A stretch of 12,284 nt of DNA from Firmicutes bacterium UBA1535 (GCA_002323775.1 DCPV01000169.1:1-12284); one strand, 5' to 3'. Shown: positions 1 to 7,368, counted from the first letter of the stretch. Program-made: numbers and translations. The notes: generated by a model not told the origin, from the letters alone.

Positions 1-13
1 AAAAAAATAATAT

Positions 14-43
14 TTGCATAATTAGCCATTTCTATGGTATAAT
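14..43 (+). promoter_or_regulatory. Sigma-A type promoter of prfA-rqcP
   Basis: A perfect -10 TATAAT lies at 38-43, preceded by TG plus one base (35-37), so it is an extended -10. A weak -35, TTGCAT, lies at 14-19 with an 18-bp spacer. Transcription would start near 50 and give a leader of about 115 nt before prfA. Confidence 0.65.
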
Positions 44-74
44 ACTTTGTTAATAATAATATCTATTGTAAAAT

Positions 75-121
75 TTCTAAAAAATCTTGAATTTGCACGT
101 TTTTTTGAAGATTTTTAGGAA
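75..121 (+). other. Imperfect stem-loop in the prfA leader
   Basis: CTAAAAAATCTT (77-88) and AAGATTTTTAG (108-118) are near-perfect complements with one bulged base. The loop is about 19 nt and T-rich. It sits between the promoter and the prfA ribosome binding site. The stem is AT-rich and may be weak. It does not match any riboswitch I recognise. Confidence 0.3.
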
Positions 122-165
122 GATTTTAATTAGATATTAGGAGATGTAAAGTACGAGGTGAGATA

Positions 166-1239
166 ATGTTAGATAAATTAGAATTTCTTGAAGAAAAATA
201 TATAGATTTAAGTGAAAAAATTTCAGACCCTGAGGTTATTGCAAATAGCTCGGAGTGGCAAAAGCTCGTTAAGGAGCATGCTCAGCTTGAGCCTATTGTT
301 TTGAAGTATAAAGAATATAAGGATGCCAAAACTCAGCTTGAAGAATCTAAAGCAATGATTTATGATAAATCATTAGATGAGGATTTTAGAGAAATGGCTA
401 AGGAAGAAGTAAAGGAATTAACTGCTAAGATTGATGAAGCTGAAGCAGAATTAAAGGTTCTTTTATTACCTAAAGACCCTAATGATGAGAGAGATGTTAT
501 AGTAGAAATCAGAGCAGGTGTTGGCGGAGATGAGGCAGGGCTTTTTGCAGGAAACTTGTTTAGAATGTACACAAGATATGCTGAAAGACAAAGATGGAAA
601 ACTGAGATAATTTCAATGAATGAGCAAAGCATGGGAGTTATTAAAGAGGTTATATTTGCTATAAAGGGATATGGAGCATACTCAAAGCTCAAGTATGAAA
701 GCGGAGTTCATAGAGTTCAAAGAGTTCCGGATACTGAGTCAAGCGGTAGAATTCACACATCATCATCTACGGTTGCAGTGCTTCCGGAGGTTGATGATGT
801 TGAAGTTGAAATAAATCCAAATGATATAAAGATTGATGTATTCAGAGCATCAGGCAACGGAGGACAATGTGTAAATACTACGGATTCAGCAGTTAGACTT
901 ACACATATTCCAAGTGGTATAGTTATATCTTGCCAAGATGAGAAGTCACAGCTTAAAAATAAAGATAAGGCAATGAAAGTATTAAAGGCAAGGTTGTATG
1001 ACAAATATCAGCAAGAGCAGCATGATGAAATAGCATCAGCAAGAAAAAGCCAAGTAGGCTCTGGAGACAGAAGTGAAAGAATAAGAACATACAATTTCCC
1101 ACAAGGTAGGGTTACAGACCATAGAATTGGCTTAACCTTGTATAAGCTTGATGGATTTATAGACGGAGACTTGACAGAAATGATAGATGGTTTAATTACA
1201 TCTGATCAGGCAGAAAAGCTTAAAAATTTGGATAATTAA
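166..1239 (+). CDS. prfA: Peptide chain release factor 1 (RF1)
   Basis: RF1 recognises UAA and UAG stop codons in the ribosomal A site and triggers hydrolysis of peptidyl-tRNA. The 357-residue product has the usual family length. The N-terminal coiled-coil domain covers roughly residues 1-105. The codon-reading P-x-T tripeptide, which separates RF1 from RF2, is PDT at 188-190 within [14 protein letters not shown]. The catalytic GGQ lies at 232-234, followed by [17 protein letters not shown]. The residue after GGQ is Cys rather than the His of many RF1s; I recall this variant from other clostridia. The C-terminal [19 protein letters not shown] block (302-320) is intact. The ATG at 166 follows a GAGGTG ribosome binding site (155-160) by 5 nt. 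rqcP follows after 66 bp without a terminator, so the two are probably co-transcribed. The methyltransferase gene prmC, often adjacent to prfA in Firmicutes, is not seen in the 165 bp upstream. Confidence 0.98.
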   Translation: MLDKLEFLEEKYIDLSEKISDPEVIANSSEWQKLVKEHAQLEPIVLKYKEYKDAKTQLEESKAMIYDKSLDEDFREMAKEEVKELTAKIDEAEAELKVLLLPKDPNDERDVIVEIRAGVGGDEAGLFAGNLFRMYTRYAERQRWKTEIISMNEQSMGVIKEVIFAIKGYGAYSKLKYESGVHRVQRVPDTESSGRIHTSSSTVAVLPEVDDVEVEINPNDIKIDVFRASGNGGQCVNTTDSAVRLTHIPSGIVISCQDEKSQLKNKDKAMKVLKARLYDKYQQEQHDEIASARKSQVGSGDRSERIRTYNFPQGRVTDHRIGLTLYKLDGFIDGDLTEMIDGLITSDQAEKLKNLDN

Positions 1240-1275
1240 ATTTTATCATTATTTAAAAATTAATTATCTTTTATG

Positions 1276-1292
1276 ACATCACTTATTGATGT
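1276..1292 (+). other. Small hairpin just upstream of the rqcP ribosome binding site
   Basis: ACATCA (1276-1281) and TGATGT (1287-1292) form a 6-bp stem with a 5-nt loop. It ends 3 nt before the GGAGG of rqcP. It could influence translation initiation, or be chance in AT-rich DNA. Confidence 0.25.
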
Positions 1293-1305
1293 AATGGAGG
1301 AAATT

Positions 1306-1545
1306 ATGAGAATAGATAAATTTCTTAAAAATGCAAGAGTTATAAAAAGAAGAACTATTGCCAAGGAGGCTTGTGAGCAAGGTCGTGTGTTTGTAAATGG
1401 CAAGCCTGCGAAACCGGGGACAGAACTTTCAATTGGAGATGAGGTTGAAATAGTTTTCGGCACAAATCCAATGAAAATAAGAGTTGAAAAACTTACTGAG
1501 CATGTAATGAAAGATGATGCAAAGGACATGTATACTCTTATATAA
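1306..1545 (+). CDS. rqcP: S4-domain RNA-binding protein of the RqcP/YabO family
   Basis: This 79-residue basic protein is almost entirely an S4 RNA-binding domain (MRIDKFLKNARVIKRRTIAKEACEQG, then VFVNGKPAKPGTELSIGDEVEI). It resembles B. subtilis YabO/RqcP in length, domain and the C-terminal MYT motif. RqcP binds stalled 50S subunits and works with RqcH to add alanine tails in ribosome-associated quality control; that role is from family knowledge. An upstream ATG at 1273 is in frame, but ATG 1306 has a GGAGG box (1296-1300) 5 nt away and begins exactly at the conserved MRIDKFL, so it is preferred. It lies 66 bp after prfA and ends at a strong terminator. In B. subtilis the gene sits with mazG and divIC, so pairing with prfA is a different context. 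HslR-type heat-shock S4 proteins are the alternative, but they are longer. Confidence 0.88.
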   Translation: MRIDKFLKNARVIKRRTIAKEACEQGRVFVNGKPAKPGTELSIGDEVEIVFGTNPMKIRVEKLTEHVMKDDAKDMYTLI

Positions 1546-1579
1546 CAAGCTTACATTAAAATTTAATACGCTTAATATT

Positions 1580-1620
1580 AAAGTCCTTACAGATTTAATT
1601 TTCTTGTAAGGACTTTTAGT
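1580..1620 (+). terminator. Intrinsic terminator after rqcP
   Basis: Perfect 12-bp stem AAAGTCCTTACA (1580-1591) / TGTAAGGACTTT (1605-1616) with a 13-nt loop, running into a T-rich tail (TTTTAGTTT). It closes the prfA-rqcP unit. The sirtuin gene converges from the other side and stops at 1624, so it may also use this hairpin, though the T-tract is weaker in that direction. Confidence 0.88.
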
Positions 1621-1623
1621 TTA

Positions 1624-2355
1624 TTATTCTAAACACGCTTTTTTGAGAACTTCACCTATAGGCTGATTAATTACTAGAGAAGCTTTCCTATCATAAGGTG
1701 TAGAGCTTTTATTTATTAAAACCAGCTTATTACCTCTAAAGTAATTTACAAAAGAGGCAGCGGGGTAAACAGATAAAGACGTTCCGCCTATTATGAGCAA
1801 ATCTGAATTTTCGATATAATCTATAGCTTTTCCAATGCAAGCATTGTCTAAGCCCTCCTCATACAAGACTACATCTGGCTTTACTATTCCACCACATTTG
1901 CATTTAGCTACACCGCTTGAGTTAATGATATAATTAGTATTGTGAAAAGCTCCGCATTTCCTGCAATAATTTCTATGAACACTTCCGTGTAATTCAATTA
2001 CATTTTTGCTGCCGGCTAGTTGATGTAGCCCGTCTATATTTTGTGTAATTATAGCCTTTAACTTGCCGTCACGCTCTAATTTTGATAGTGCTAAATGGGC
2101 ATTATTCGGCTTAGCATTAAGATAAAGCATATTTTCTTTATAATACTTATAAAAAGTTTCAGTATAGTTTTCAAAAAATGTGCGACTTAAGATTTGCTCC
2201 GGAGGGTAGCCATATTTTGCAACAGCATTATACAATCCTGTTTCTGAACGAAAATCAGGTATATCGCTTTCTGTTGAAACACCAGCCCCACCAAAGAAAA
2301 CTATATTATCACTATCATTAATTATTTTTTTAAATTCATTTATCAAATTTTCCAT
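1624..2355 (-). CDS. NAD-dependent protein deacylase (sirtuin, CobB/NpdA type)
   Basis: The enzyme removes acyl groups from lysine using NAD+, giving nicotinamide and O-acyl-ADP-ribose; it should be cytosolic. At 243 residues it is a typical bacterial sirtuin. Visible motifs in order are GAGVSTESDIPDFRS (23-37, NAD binding), TQNIDGLH (104-111), the catalytic His in ELHGS (H123), a zinc site C131-x2-C134 and C152-x-C154, and GTSLSVYPA (191-199). The second zinc pair is CxC rather than the more usual CxxC. It lies 24 bp after the nitroreductase gene on the same strand and is probably translated from the same mRNA. The only good ribosome binding site, GGAGGA (2375-2380), overlaps the upstream stop codon and lies 19 nt from the ATG, which is unusually far. 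No nearer in-frame start codon exists, so initiation may be weak or coupled to the upstream gene. Confidence 0.95.
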   Translation of the reverse strand: MENLINEFKKIINDSDNIVFFGGAGVSTESDIPDFRSETGLYNAVAKYGYPPEQILSRTFFENYTETFYKYYKENMLYLNAKPNNAHLALSKLERDGKLKAIITQNIDGLHQLAGSKNVIELHGSVHRNYCRKCGAFHNTNYIINSSGVAKCKCGGIVKPDVVLYEEGLDNACIGKAIDYIENSDLLIIGGTSLSVYPAASFVNYFRGNKLVLINKSSTPYDRKASLVINQPIGEVLKKACLE

Positions 2356-2379
2356 ATTTCTTTGAAGATAAGTTTCCTC

Positions 2380-3264
2380 CTATATATCATTGGGGAAAAT
2401 ACCCATGCTTTCGATGTCACTGTATACTTCCTTACTTATTTCCTGCAACTTATGAGCAGAATAATGCAGACCGAACCTTCTTTGAGTTTCATTTATAAAG
2501 CCATCTTCAATTGCTTTTTCAAGTATTTTCTCAACCTCATCATCAGTATATGAAGTCAAAAGAGCATTTTTAAATGTTTTTAGACTTTCTGATTTATATG
2601 GTTCTTTTTGCGGAAGATTAGTAGTTCTTCCATTATACTTATTTTCATATGCTTTGAATATATCTTCATCAGTAAAATCTCTATAATTTTCATCAAAAAC
2701 CATAGCGTCATAGCTTAACTTATTAATCTTTGCGGGAGGAGTATTTTTCGGATATCCGAGGGACAATATTAATACAGGATAAGTTTTATCGGGTAAATTT
2801 AACTTTTCCTTTACTAAAGAGGATTCTCCAATTATGCTTCCCACATAGCATGAGCCTATACCGGACAAAAACGCTGCGGTCTCAATACTTTGTGCTGCAC
2901 ACATTATATCCTGCATTGCTATAAGAAAATGAAAAAATGTTTTATACGCAACAAAAGGAGCATTTTTTTGCTTAGTGTAAACATCATATTTGTGCCAATC
3001 CATTAAAAATACTAAATTTACATCAGCATCTTGAATAAACTTTTGATTTCCACTGGCTTCGCATAAAAGCTTTTTATTTTCCTCACCTTTAACAACAATA
3101 ATTGAATAAGGCTGTAAATCGCCACCCGAAGCAGCTCTAAGTCCAACCCCTATAATTTCCTTAAGTACATCTTCCGGTATTTTTTCATCGGAGAATGCAC
3201 GACAAGAATACCTTTCCTTCATATTATTAAGTATTTCTTTTGCATTTTCAAAATTTCTATCCAT
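2380..3264 (-). CDS. Nitroreductase-family FMN oxidoreductase with C-terminal extension
   Basis: The N-terminal part, roughly residues 10-195, is a nitroreductase (NfsA/NfnB fold) domain that would bind FMN and use NAD(P)H to reduce nitro compounds, quinones or flavins. Supporting motifs are RYSCRAF (18-24), ASGGDLQPYSIIVV (45-58, the FMN-contacting strand), the helix QDIMCAAQSIETAAFLSGIGSCYVG (118-142) and the SLGYP turn (168-172). The product has 294 residues, against about 170-250 for most family members. The last 100 or so residues (about 195-294) are charged and probably helical, with no motif I recognise. The ATG at 3264 has an ideal GGAGG (3271-3275) 6 nt upstream. It is the first gene of a two-gene minus-strand unit with the sirtuin. 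The physiological substrate cannot be told from sequence. Confidence 0.85.
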   Translation of the reverse strand: MDRNFENAKEILNNMKERYSCRAFSDEKIPEDVLKEIIGVGLRAASGGDLQPYSIIVVKGEENKKLLCEASGNQKFIQDADVNLVFLMDWHKYDVYTKQKNAPFVAYKTFFHFLIAMQDIMCAAQSIETAAFLSGIGSCYVGSIIGESSLVKEKLNLPDKTYPVLILSLGYPKNTPPAKINKLSYDAMVFDENYRDFTDEDIFKAYENKYNGRTTNLPQKEPYKSESLKTFKNALLTSYTDDEVEKILEKAIEDGFINETQRRFGLHYSAHKLQEISKEVYSDIESMGIFPNDI

Positions 3265-3352
3265 AATTAACCTCCATTTTTAACATCTTAAAATGTTTTT
3301 TATATTGTAGCATAGTTTTAATCAGCAAGGCATTGATAAAAGCCTATATATA

Positions 3353-3361
3353 TTATAACAC
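3353..3361 (-). promoter_or_regulatory. Extended -10 promoter for the nitroreductase-sirtuin unit
   Basis: On the minus strand TGTTATAAT occupies 3361-3353: a perfect -10 TATAAT with the extended TGn. No good -35 lies 17 bp upstream; the best is TGGTAA. The leader would be about 80 nt. It is divergent from, and close to, the fumC promoter. Confidence 0.5.
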
Positions 3362-3411
3362 ATAATACAATATTTTTACCATAAATAATTAGTTTAAGTT
3401 ATAATAAAAGA

Positions 3412-3440
3412 TTGACCGTATAAGTTTAGTAAATTATAAT
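3412..3440 (+). promoter_or_regulatory. Sigma-A promoter of fumC
   Basis: A -35 TTGACC (3412-3417) and a perfect -10 TATAAT (3435-3440) are separated by exactly 17 bp. Transcription would start near 3447, about 35 nt before the fumC ATG. The close match to consensus suggests strong constitutive expression. Confidence 0.85.
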
Positions 3441-3481
3441 GGTAAAGTATAAAGAATAAACTAGAAAAGGGAAAAATTATT

Positions 3482-4987
3482 ATGAAATATAGAATAGAAC
3501 ACGACACCATGGGAGAGATTAAAGTTCCTGAAGATAAGTACTGGGGCGCTCAAACTCAGAGAAGTTTAGATAATTTTAAAATAGGCAGAGAAAAAATGCC
3601 TGTTGAAATAATAAGAGCCTTTGGAATTTTAAAGAAAGCTGCTGCTTTAGCGAATGCAAAGCTTAAAATGATTGATGAAAGGCGTGCGTTAATTATTTCG
3701 AGGGTGTGTGACGAAATAATTGAAGGAAAACTCGACGAACATTTTCCATTGGTAGTTTATCAAACAGGCAGTGGAACTCAAACAAATATGAATGCAAATG
3801 AAGTTATCGCTAATCGTGGAAATGAGATTTCAAAACATATACATTTTCATAAGAATGAATACGCAGATGGTGATGACACTCAATCAAAAGAGACTTCAGA
3901 AATAAATAATTATAAAGTTTATGGAATTATAGGCGAAAATCCATTTCCTAAAAATGAAATAATTGAAGAAAATCCTCTCCATCCAAATGACCATGTAAAC
4001 AAATCACAAAGCTCTAATGATACATTTCCAACTGCAATGCACATCGCAGCACTAATTACTGTAGAGGAGCAGCTGTTGCCGGCAATAGCCGTATTAAAAA
4101 ATACATTTAGGAAATTGGAAAAAGAAAATAAAAACATAATAAAAGTAGGGAGAACTCATTTACAGGATGCAACACCACTTACGCTAGGACAGGAAATAAG
4201 CGGATGGACAGAAATGCTGATAGAGTGCGAAAAAATGATAAAATCTTCTTTAGAGGGCGTACGCAAGCTTGCTATAGGTGGAACTGCTGTAGGGACAGGC
4301 TTAAATGCACATAGAGATTTTGGAAAGACTGTTGCAGAAGAAATAAGCATTATAACCGGTAAAAAATTTGAATCACAAAAAAATAAGTTTCATTCTTTGA
4401 CCAGCAAGGATTCCTTGGTTTTTTGCCATGGAGGAATTAAAGCTTTATCTTGTAATCTTATGAAAATCGCTAATGATATCAGATTGCTTGCCAGTGGGCC
4501 AAGATGTGGGATAGGTGAGCTGATTATACCTGAAAATGAGCCGGGAAGTTCTATTATGCCGGGAAAGGTTAATCCTACTCAGTGCGAGGCTCTTACTATG
4601 GCCTGTGTGCAGGTCATGGGAAATGATACAGCCATAGGCATAGCGGCCTCACAGGGAAATTTTGAATTAAATGTATATATGCCTGTGCTTATATCTAATT
4701 TTTTAGAGTCTGTAAACCTTATGTCAACGGCTATTATATCATTTAATGATAAGAGCGCTGTAGGAATAAAGCCTAACAAGAAAAAGATAAAGGAAAATCT
4801 TAAGCAGTCACTTATGCTTGTTACAGCTCTAAATCCCCACATAGGATATGAAAAAGCAGCAAAAGTTGCAAAATTAGCATTTAAGGAAAATATAACATTA
4901 AAAGAGGCAGCATTAAAATTAAAACTCATGACAGAAGAAGAATTTGATAATGCTATCGTGTTAGAAAATATGATAAAACCATTGTAA
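3482..4987 (+). CDS. fumC: Class II fumarate hydratase with an internal insertion
   Basis: The enzyme interconverts fumarate and (S)-malate without an iron-sulfur cluster, as a cytosolic homotetramer. Diagnostic motifs are [14 protein letters not shown] (95-108), [21 protein letters not shown] (167-187), the catalytic His in GRTHLQDA (H226), and the mobile signature loop [11 protein letters not shown] (355-365) carrying the catalytic Ser. The product has 501 residues, about 39 more than the roughly 460 usual for FumC. The excess lies between NRG (111-113) and HPND (167): 53 residues where E. coli FumC has about 14. This segment is polar and includes HIHFH (119-123) and an acidic stretch, and it immediately precedes the B-site loop. 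The reading frame is continuous and both flanks are conserved, so it is a true insertion. The ATG at 3482 follows an AAAGGG site (3466-3471). It is monocistronic with its own promoter and terminator. Aspartase shares the fold, but the motifs favour fumarase. Confidence 0.95.
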   Translation: MKYRIEHDTMGEIKVPEDKYWGAQTQRSLDNFKIGREKMPVEIIRAFGILKKAAALANAKLKMIDERRALIISRVCDEIIEGKLDEHFPLVVYQTGSGTQTNMNANEVIANRGNEISKHIHFHKNEYADGDDTQSKETSEINNYKVYGIIGENPFPKNEIIEENPLHPNDHVNKSQSSNDTFPTAMHIAALITVEEQLLPAIAVLKNTFRKLEKENKNIIKVGRTHLQDATPLTLGQEISGWTEMLIECEKMIKSSLEGVRKLAIGGTAVGTGLNAHRDFGKTVAEEISIITGKKFESQKNKFHSLTSKDSLVFCHGGIKALSCNLMKIANDIRLLASGPRCGIGELIIPENEPGSSIMPGKVNPTQCEALTMACVQVMGNDTAIGIAASQGNFELNVYMPVLISNFLESVNLMSTAIISFNDKSAVGIKPNKKKIKENLKQSLMLVTALNPHIGYEKAAKVAKLAFKENITLKEAALKLKLMTEEEFDNAIVLENMIKPL

Positions 4988-5016
4988 AATATTAAAATAA
5001 TATATTAGTTTTTAAT

Positions 5017-5069
5017 TATAAAACCTCTGAAAATTCAATGTAAAAGTTTGAATTTTCAGAGGTTTTATA
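5017..5069 (+). terminator. Strong terminator after fumC, possibly bidirectional
   Basis: A perfect 22-bp inverted repeat (5017-5038 / 5048-5069) with a 9-nt loop and a core CCTCTGAAAATTCAA. It has T-rich flanks on both strands (GGTTTTAT on plus, GGTTTTATAATT on minus), so it could terminate both fumC and the converging lrgAB transcript. The 140 bp between it and lrgB is AT-rich; I see only a weak 8-bp repeat there (5134-5141 / 5161-5168). Confidence 0.88.
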
Positions 5070-5209
5070 TAAGTTTTTAGTAAAAGCATTAAAATTAAGG
5101 TGTCTAAAGTAAAATTTTTTAAAATTTCAATATGAAAAGTTACTATATATGTCATTTTTAAACTTTTCTCTGACTATGTATTGTAGGTGCATTTTAGAAT
5201 TTTGACATA

Positions 5210-5902
5210 TTACATAAACGTAGCAAATACAGATGCAAATATTACAGTTAGAAGTCCTGCTACAGCAATTGATAAACTGCTCATTGCACCTTTAATTTCT
5301 CCAATTTCAAGTGCTTTTGTTGTTCCTAAAGCATGAGATGAAGTACCTATAGCTAATCCAACAGCAATAGGCTCTTTAATCCTAAACAATTTACATATCC
5401 ACACTGCCATAATATTTCCTAGATTTCCTGTTAAAACAATTGCCGCTATTGTAATAGATGGAATTCCTCCAAGCTCCTCGGATATGCCTAAACCTATGGC
5501 TGTAGTTATAGATTTAGGAAGAATACTAACATATTGTTCATGAGTTAATCCTAGGAGAAATGACATCAGAAATATACTGCCAAGGCTTGTAATAACACCA
5601 ACTGTTATACCAATTATAACTGCCTTTACATTTTTTTTCAGAAGATTAATCTGTTTGTATAATGGAACAGCTAAGCACACAGTAGCTGGTGTTAGTAAAT
5701 AACTAAGGTATTTGGCACTTGAATTATATACTTCATAATCTATTTTGAAACTAAGCAGAAAAATTATAATTAAAACAATTGTAAGAAATAAAGGATTTAA
5801 AAAGTCAAGCTTTGTTTTAGATTTAATTTTTGTTGACACAAAGTAAACAAGAATACTTAATGCTATTCCAAAATATGCTGAATCAATTATTATTTCTTTC
5901 AT
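5210..5902 (-). CDS. lrgB: LrgB/CidB-family membrane protein
   Basis: A 230-residue polytopic membrane protein of the usual LrgB length. In staphylococci LrgAB modulates murein hydrolase activity and lysis, and in several bacteria homologues act in pyruvate or glycolate uptake; which applies here is not known. Family motifs are LTPATVCLAVPLYKQ (70-84), PKSITTAIG (129-137), GIPSITIAAIVLTGNLG (146-162) and GTSSHALGTTKALEIGEIKGAMSSLS (186-211). Hydrophobic segments fall at about 6-24, 37-54, 62-80, 93-118, 146-169 and 208-228. The ATG at 5902 lies inside the end of lrgA; the two frames overlap by 20 bp, which implies translational coupling. No lytS/lytR two-component genes or CidR-type regulator are in the window. 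Confidence 0.92.
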   Translation of the reverse strand: MKEIIIDSAYFGIALSILVYFVSTKIKSKTKLDFLNPLFLTIVLIIIFLLSFKIDYEVYNSSAKYLSYLLTPATVCLAVPLYKQINLLKKNVKAVIIGITVGVITSLGSIFLMSFLLGLTHEQYVSILPKSITTAIGLGISEELGGIPSITIAAIVLTGNLGNIMAVWICKLFRIKEPIAVGLAIGTSSHALGTTKALEIGEIKGAMSSLSIAVAGLLTVIFASVFATFM

Positions 5903-6257
5903 CGCTTTTTCTCCTATTGCTTTTTATTACAAATTCCGTTGTTTTACCTGTAACTACCATAACTGCAACTGTCGTTACTATAATTATTAAAATAAATGGT
6001 ACTAGAATGTTTTTTAAATTTGCCCAAACTTTTATGATACCAACAGCTGGTGGCACAAACATAATAGGCATGATTTGTATAAGAAAATCTGCTGTTTTTT
6101 CAATTTTCTCAAGCTTAATTATTTTAAGTGATAAAAGAATAAACATTATAACAAGACCATATATACTCGCTGGTATAGGCAAGGGTATCAGTGCATGAAA
6201 AATCTCTCCGATAAAACAAACAATTAGTATCACACAAAATTGAAATAGGTAAACCAT
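5883..6257 (-). CDS. lrgA: LrgA/CidA-family holin-like membrane protein
   Basis: A 124-residue small membrane protein, partner of LrgB. LrgA proteins resemble holins and oligomerise in the cytoplasmic membrane. Visible features are hydrophobic segments at about 3-20, 29-45, 60-78 and 85-103, the motif PLPIPASIYGLVIMFILL (25-42) and MFVPPAVGII (66-75), then a hydrophilic, basic tail ending in RRKSDERNNN. The frame can be opened six bases earlier at a GTG (6263), but that codon overlaps the ribosome binding site. The ATG at 6257 is 5 nt after GAGAGG (6263-6268), so it is the chosen start. It is the first gene of the lrgAB pair. Because malate and pyruvate metabolism genes lie nearby, a link to pyruvate transport is conceivable but unproven. 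Confidence 0.9.
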   Translation of the reverse strand: MVYLFQFCVILIVCFIGEIFHALIPLPIPASIYGLVIMFILLSLKIIKLEKIEKTADFLIQIMPIMFVPPAVGIIKVWANLKNILVPFILIIIVTTVAVMVVTGKTTEFVIKSNRRKSDERNNN

Positions 6258-6319
6258 ATACACCTCTCAATATTTATTTTAGTAAAATTAAATAATGTAA
6301 TTTATATACTTAGTTTATC

Positions 6320-6348
6320 ATATTAGATATATATTATCTAGTTGTAAA
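6320..6348 (-). promoter_or_regulatory. Candidate lrgAB promoter with an internal palindrome
   Basis: On the minus strand a -35 TTTACA (6348-6343) and a -10 TAATAT (6325-6320) are 17 bp apart. The spacer carries the palindrome TAGATA-N5-TATCTA (6324-6340), a plausible repressor or activator site. The region is very AT-rich, so chance matches are possible. Confidence 0.4.
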
Positions 6349-6386
6349 TTAAAAGATTTTTGTTGATTAAATATCTCGAAAAACAA

Positions 6387-6415
6387 GTGACAGAAATGTC
6401 TGAGTGAGGTATAAT
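6387..6415 (+). promoter_or_regulatory. Sigma-A promoter upstream of the alpha/beta hydrolase
   Basis: A -35 GTGACA (6387-6392, five of six matches) and a perfect -10 TATAAT (6410-6415) are 17 bp apart. A small inverted repeat, GACA-N4-TGTC (6389-6400), overlaps the -35. Transcription would begin near 6422, about 63 nt before the start codon. Confidence 0.75.
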
Positions 6416-6484
6416 AAAAGTTAGAAACAATCGGATAAATTGGAATTTGTAGACTGATTAAATGTGTTTAAATGGAGGCAAAAT

Positions 6485-7345
6485 TTGAAGTCAATATATA
6501 AAAGCGAAACAGGAAAATCTGAGATTCTTTCACTATATGATAGTCAATTGAAAAGGTTAAAAATTTCTTTTAAGGATTTGCTCGTTGATACATCATTTGG
6601 AATCACACACCTCATTGAAACTGGCAATTATAATGGAAAGCCTCTGCTTGTGTTTCATGGAGGAAATGCTACGACGGCATATAATTTGCTTGCCTGTGAC
6701 TTCTTGTTTAATGAATTTCATATTTATGCGGTTGATACAATTGGACATCCGGGAAAAAGTGCGGAAGTATGCCTTTCCCCAAACAACTATGATTATGGTA
6801 AATGGGCAAGTGAAGTAATATCTGCACTCGGATATACAAGCATTTCCTGCTTTGGTGGTTCATTTGGTGCAGGGATAATAGCGAAAACTATGTGTGTTTC
6901 TCCTGCAAAAATAGACAAGGCCGTTTTATATGTGCCATCTGGTATAAAAAATGCACCTGCAATTTATAGCATGCGCATGATGTTGCCAATGATTATGTAC
7001 TGGATTACACATCAACAAAAATGGTTAGAAAAGTGCATTTTACCAATGGCAATAACAAATGACAATATCGATAAAGACGTTTTTGAAACAGCAAAATGCA
7101 GTATTGATTACGCAAAAATAAAAACAGGAATGCCAAGCAATGTAAAGGCTGTGGATATGAGTAAATGTAAAGCGTCAACATTAGTTATGGCGGCTGAGAA
7201 CGACTGCCTTTTTCCAGCCATGATGGTGATACCGCAGGCAAAGAAAATCATTCCAAACTGTATTACATATTTATTGAAAAGCCGTGGACATATGAATACT
7301 TTGACAGAGGAAGAAAAGCAAATGATTGTAGATTTTTTACTGTAA
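6485..7345 (+). CDS. Alpha/beta-fold hydrolase
   Basis: A 286-residue single-domain hydrolase of the alpha/beta superfamily, probably cytosolic, as no signal peptide is visible. Residues count from the chosen start. They show the oxyanion strand LLVFHGGN (54-61), the loop VDTIGHPGKS (83-92), the nucleophile elbow GGSFGAG (124-130) with Ser126, a candidate acid Asp240 in AAENDCLFP, and the catalytic His269 in SRGHMN. The Ser-Asp-His triad is complete. A Met- and Ile-rich cap segment lies at about 162-190. The substrate cannot be assigned; esterase or lipase-like hydrolysis is the general expectation. The frame opens at a GTG (6464), but the GGAGG box (6474-6478) lies downstream of it and 6 nt before an in-frame TTG at 6485. 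TTG is therefore the likely start, an uncommon start codon. It is the first gene after the 6387 promoter and is followed 79 bp later by a cysteine hydrolase. Confidence 0.85.
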   Translation: MKSIYKSETGKSEILSLYDSQLKRLKISFKDLLVDTSFGITHLIETGNYNGKPLLVFHGGNATTAYNLLACDFLFNEFHIYAVDTIGHPGKSAEVCLSPNNYDYGKWASEVISALGYTSISCFGGSFGAGIIAKTMCVSPAKIDKAVLYVPSGIKNAPAIYSMRMMLPMIMYWITHQQKWLEKCILPMAITNDNIDKDVFETAKCSIDYAKIKTGMPSNVKAVDMSKCKASTLVMAAENDCLFPAMMVIPQAKKIIPNCITYLLKSRGHMNTLTEEEKQMIVDFLL

Positions 7346-7368
7346 AATTAAAAATATTGTATGAAACT

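Noticed and set aside
862-876. GGQC in release factor 1 as a possible altered catalytic motif
   Set aside because: The essential GGQ is intact, and a Cys in the following position is, as far as I recall, common in clostridial RF1.
1273-1305. Earlier ATG for rqcP adding 11 residues
   Set aside because: It has no ribosome binding site, while ATG 1306 has GGAGG at the right distance and matches the conserved family N-terminus.
3282-3297. Small hairpin AACAT-N6-ATGTT in the nitroreductase leader
   Set aside because: A 5-bp AT-rich stem is expected by chance in this sequence. It has no coding unit to terminate on the plus strand.
3815-3985. Fumarase insert as a frameshift or a gene-fusion error
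   Set aside because: The reading frame is continuous, composition matches the neighbours, and conserved motifs resume directly on both sides, so a genuine insertion is the better reading.
6464-6484. GTG start for the alpha/beta hydrolase adding 7 residues
   Set aside because: The only good ribosome binding site (6474-6478) lies downstream of this GTG and fits the TTG at 6485.
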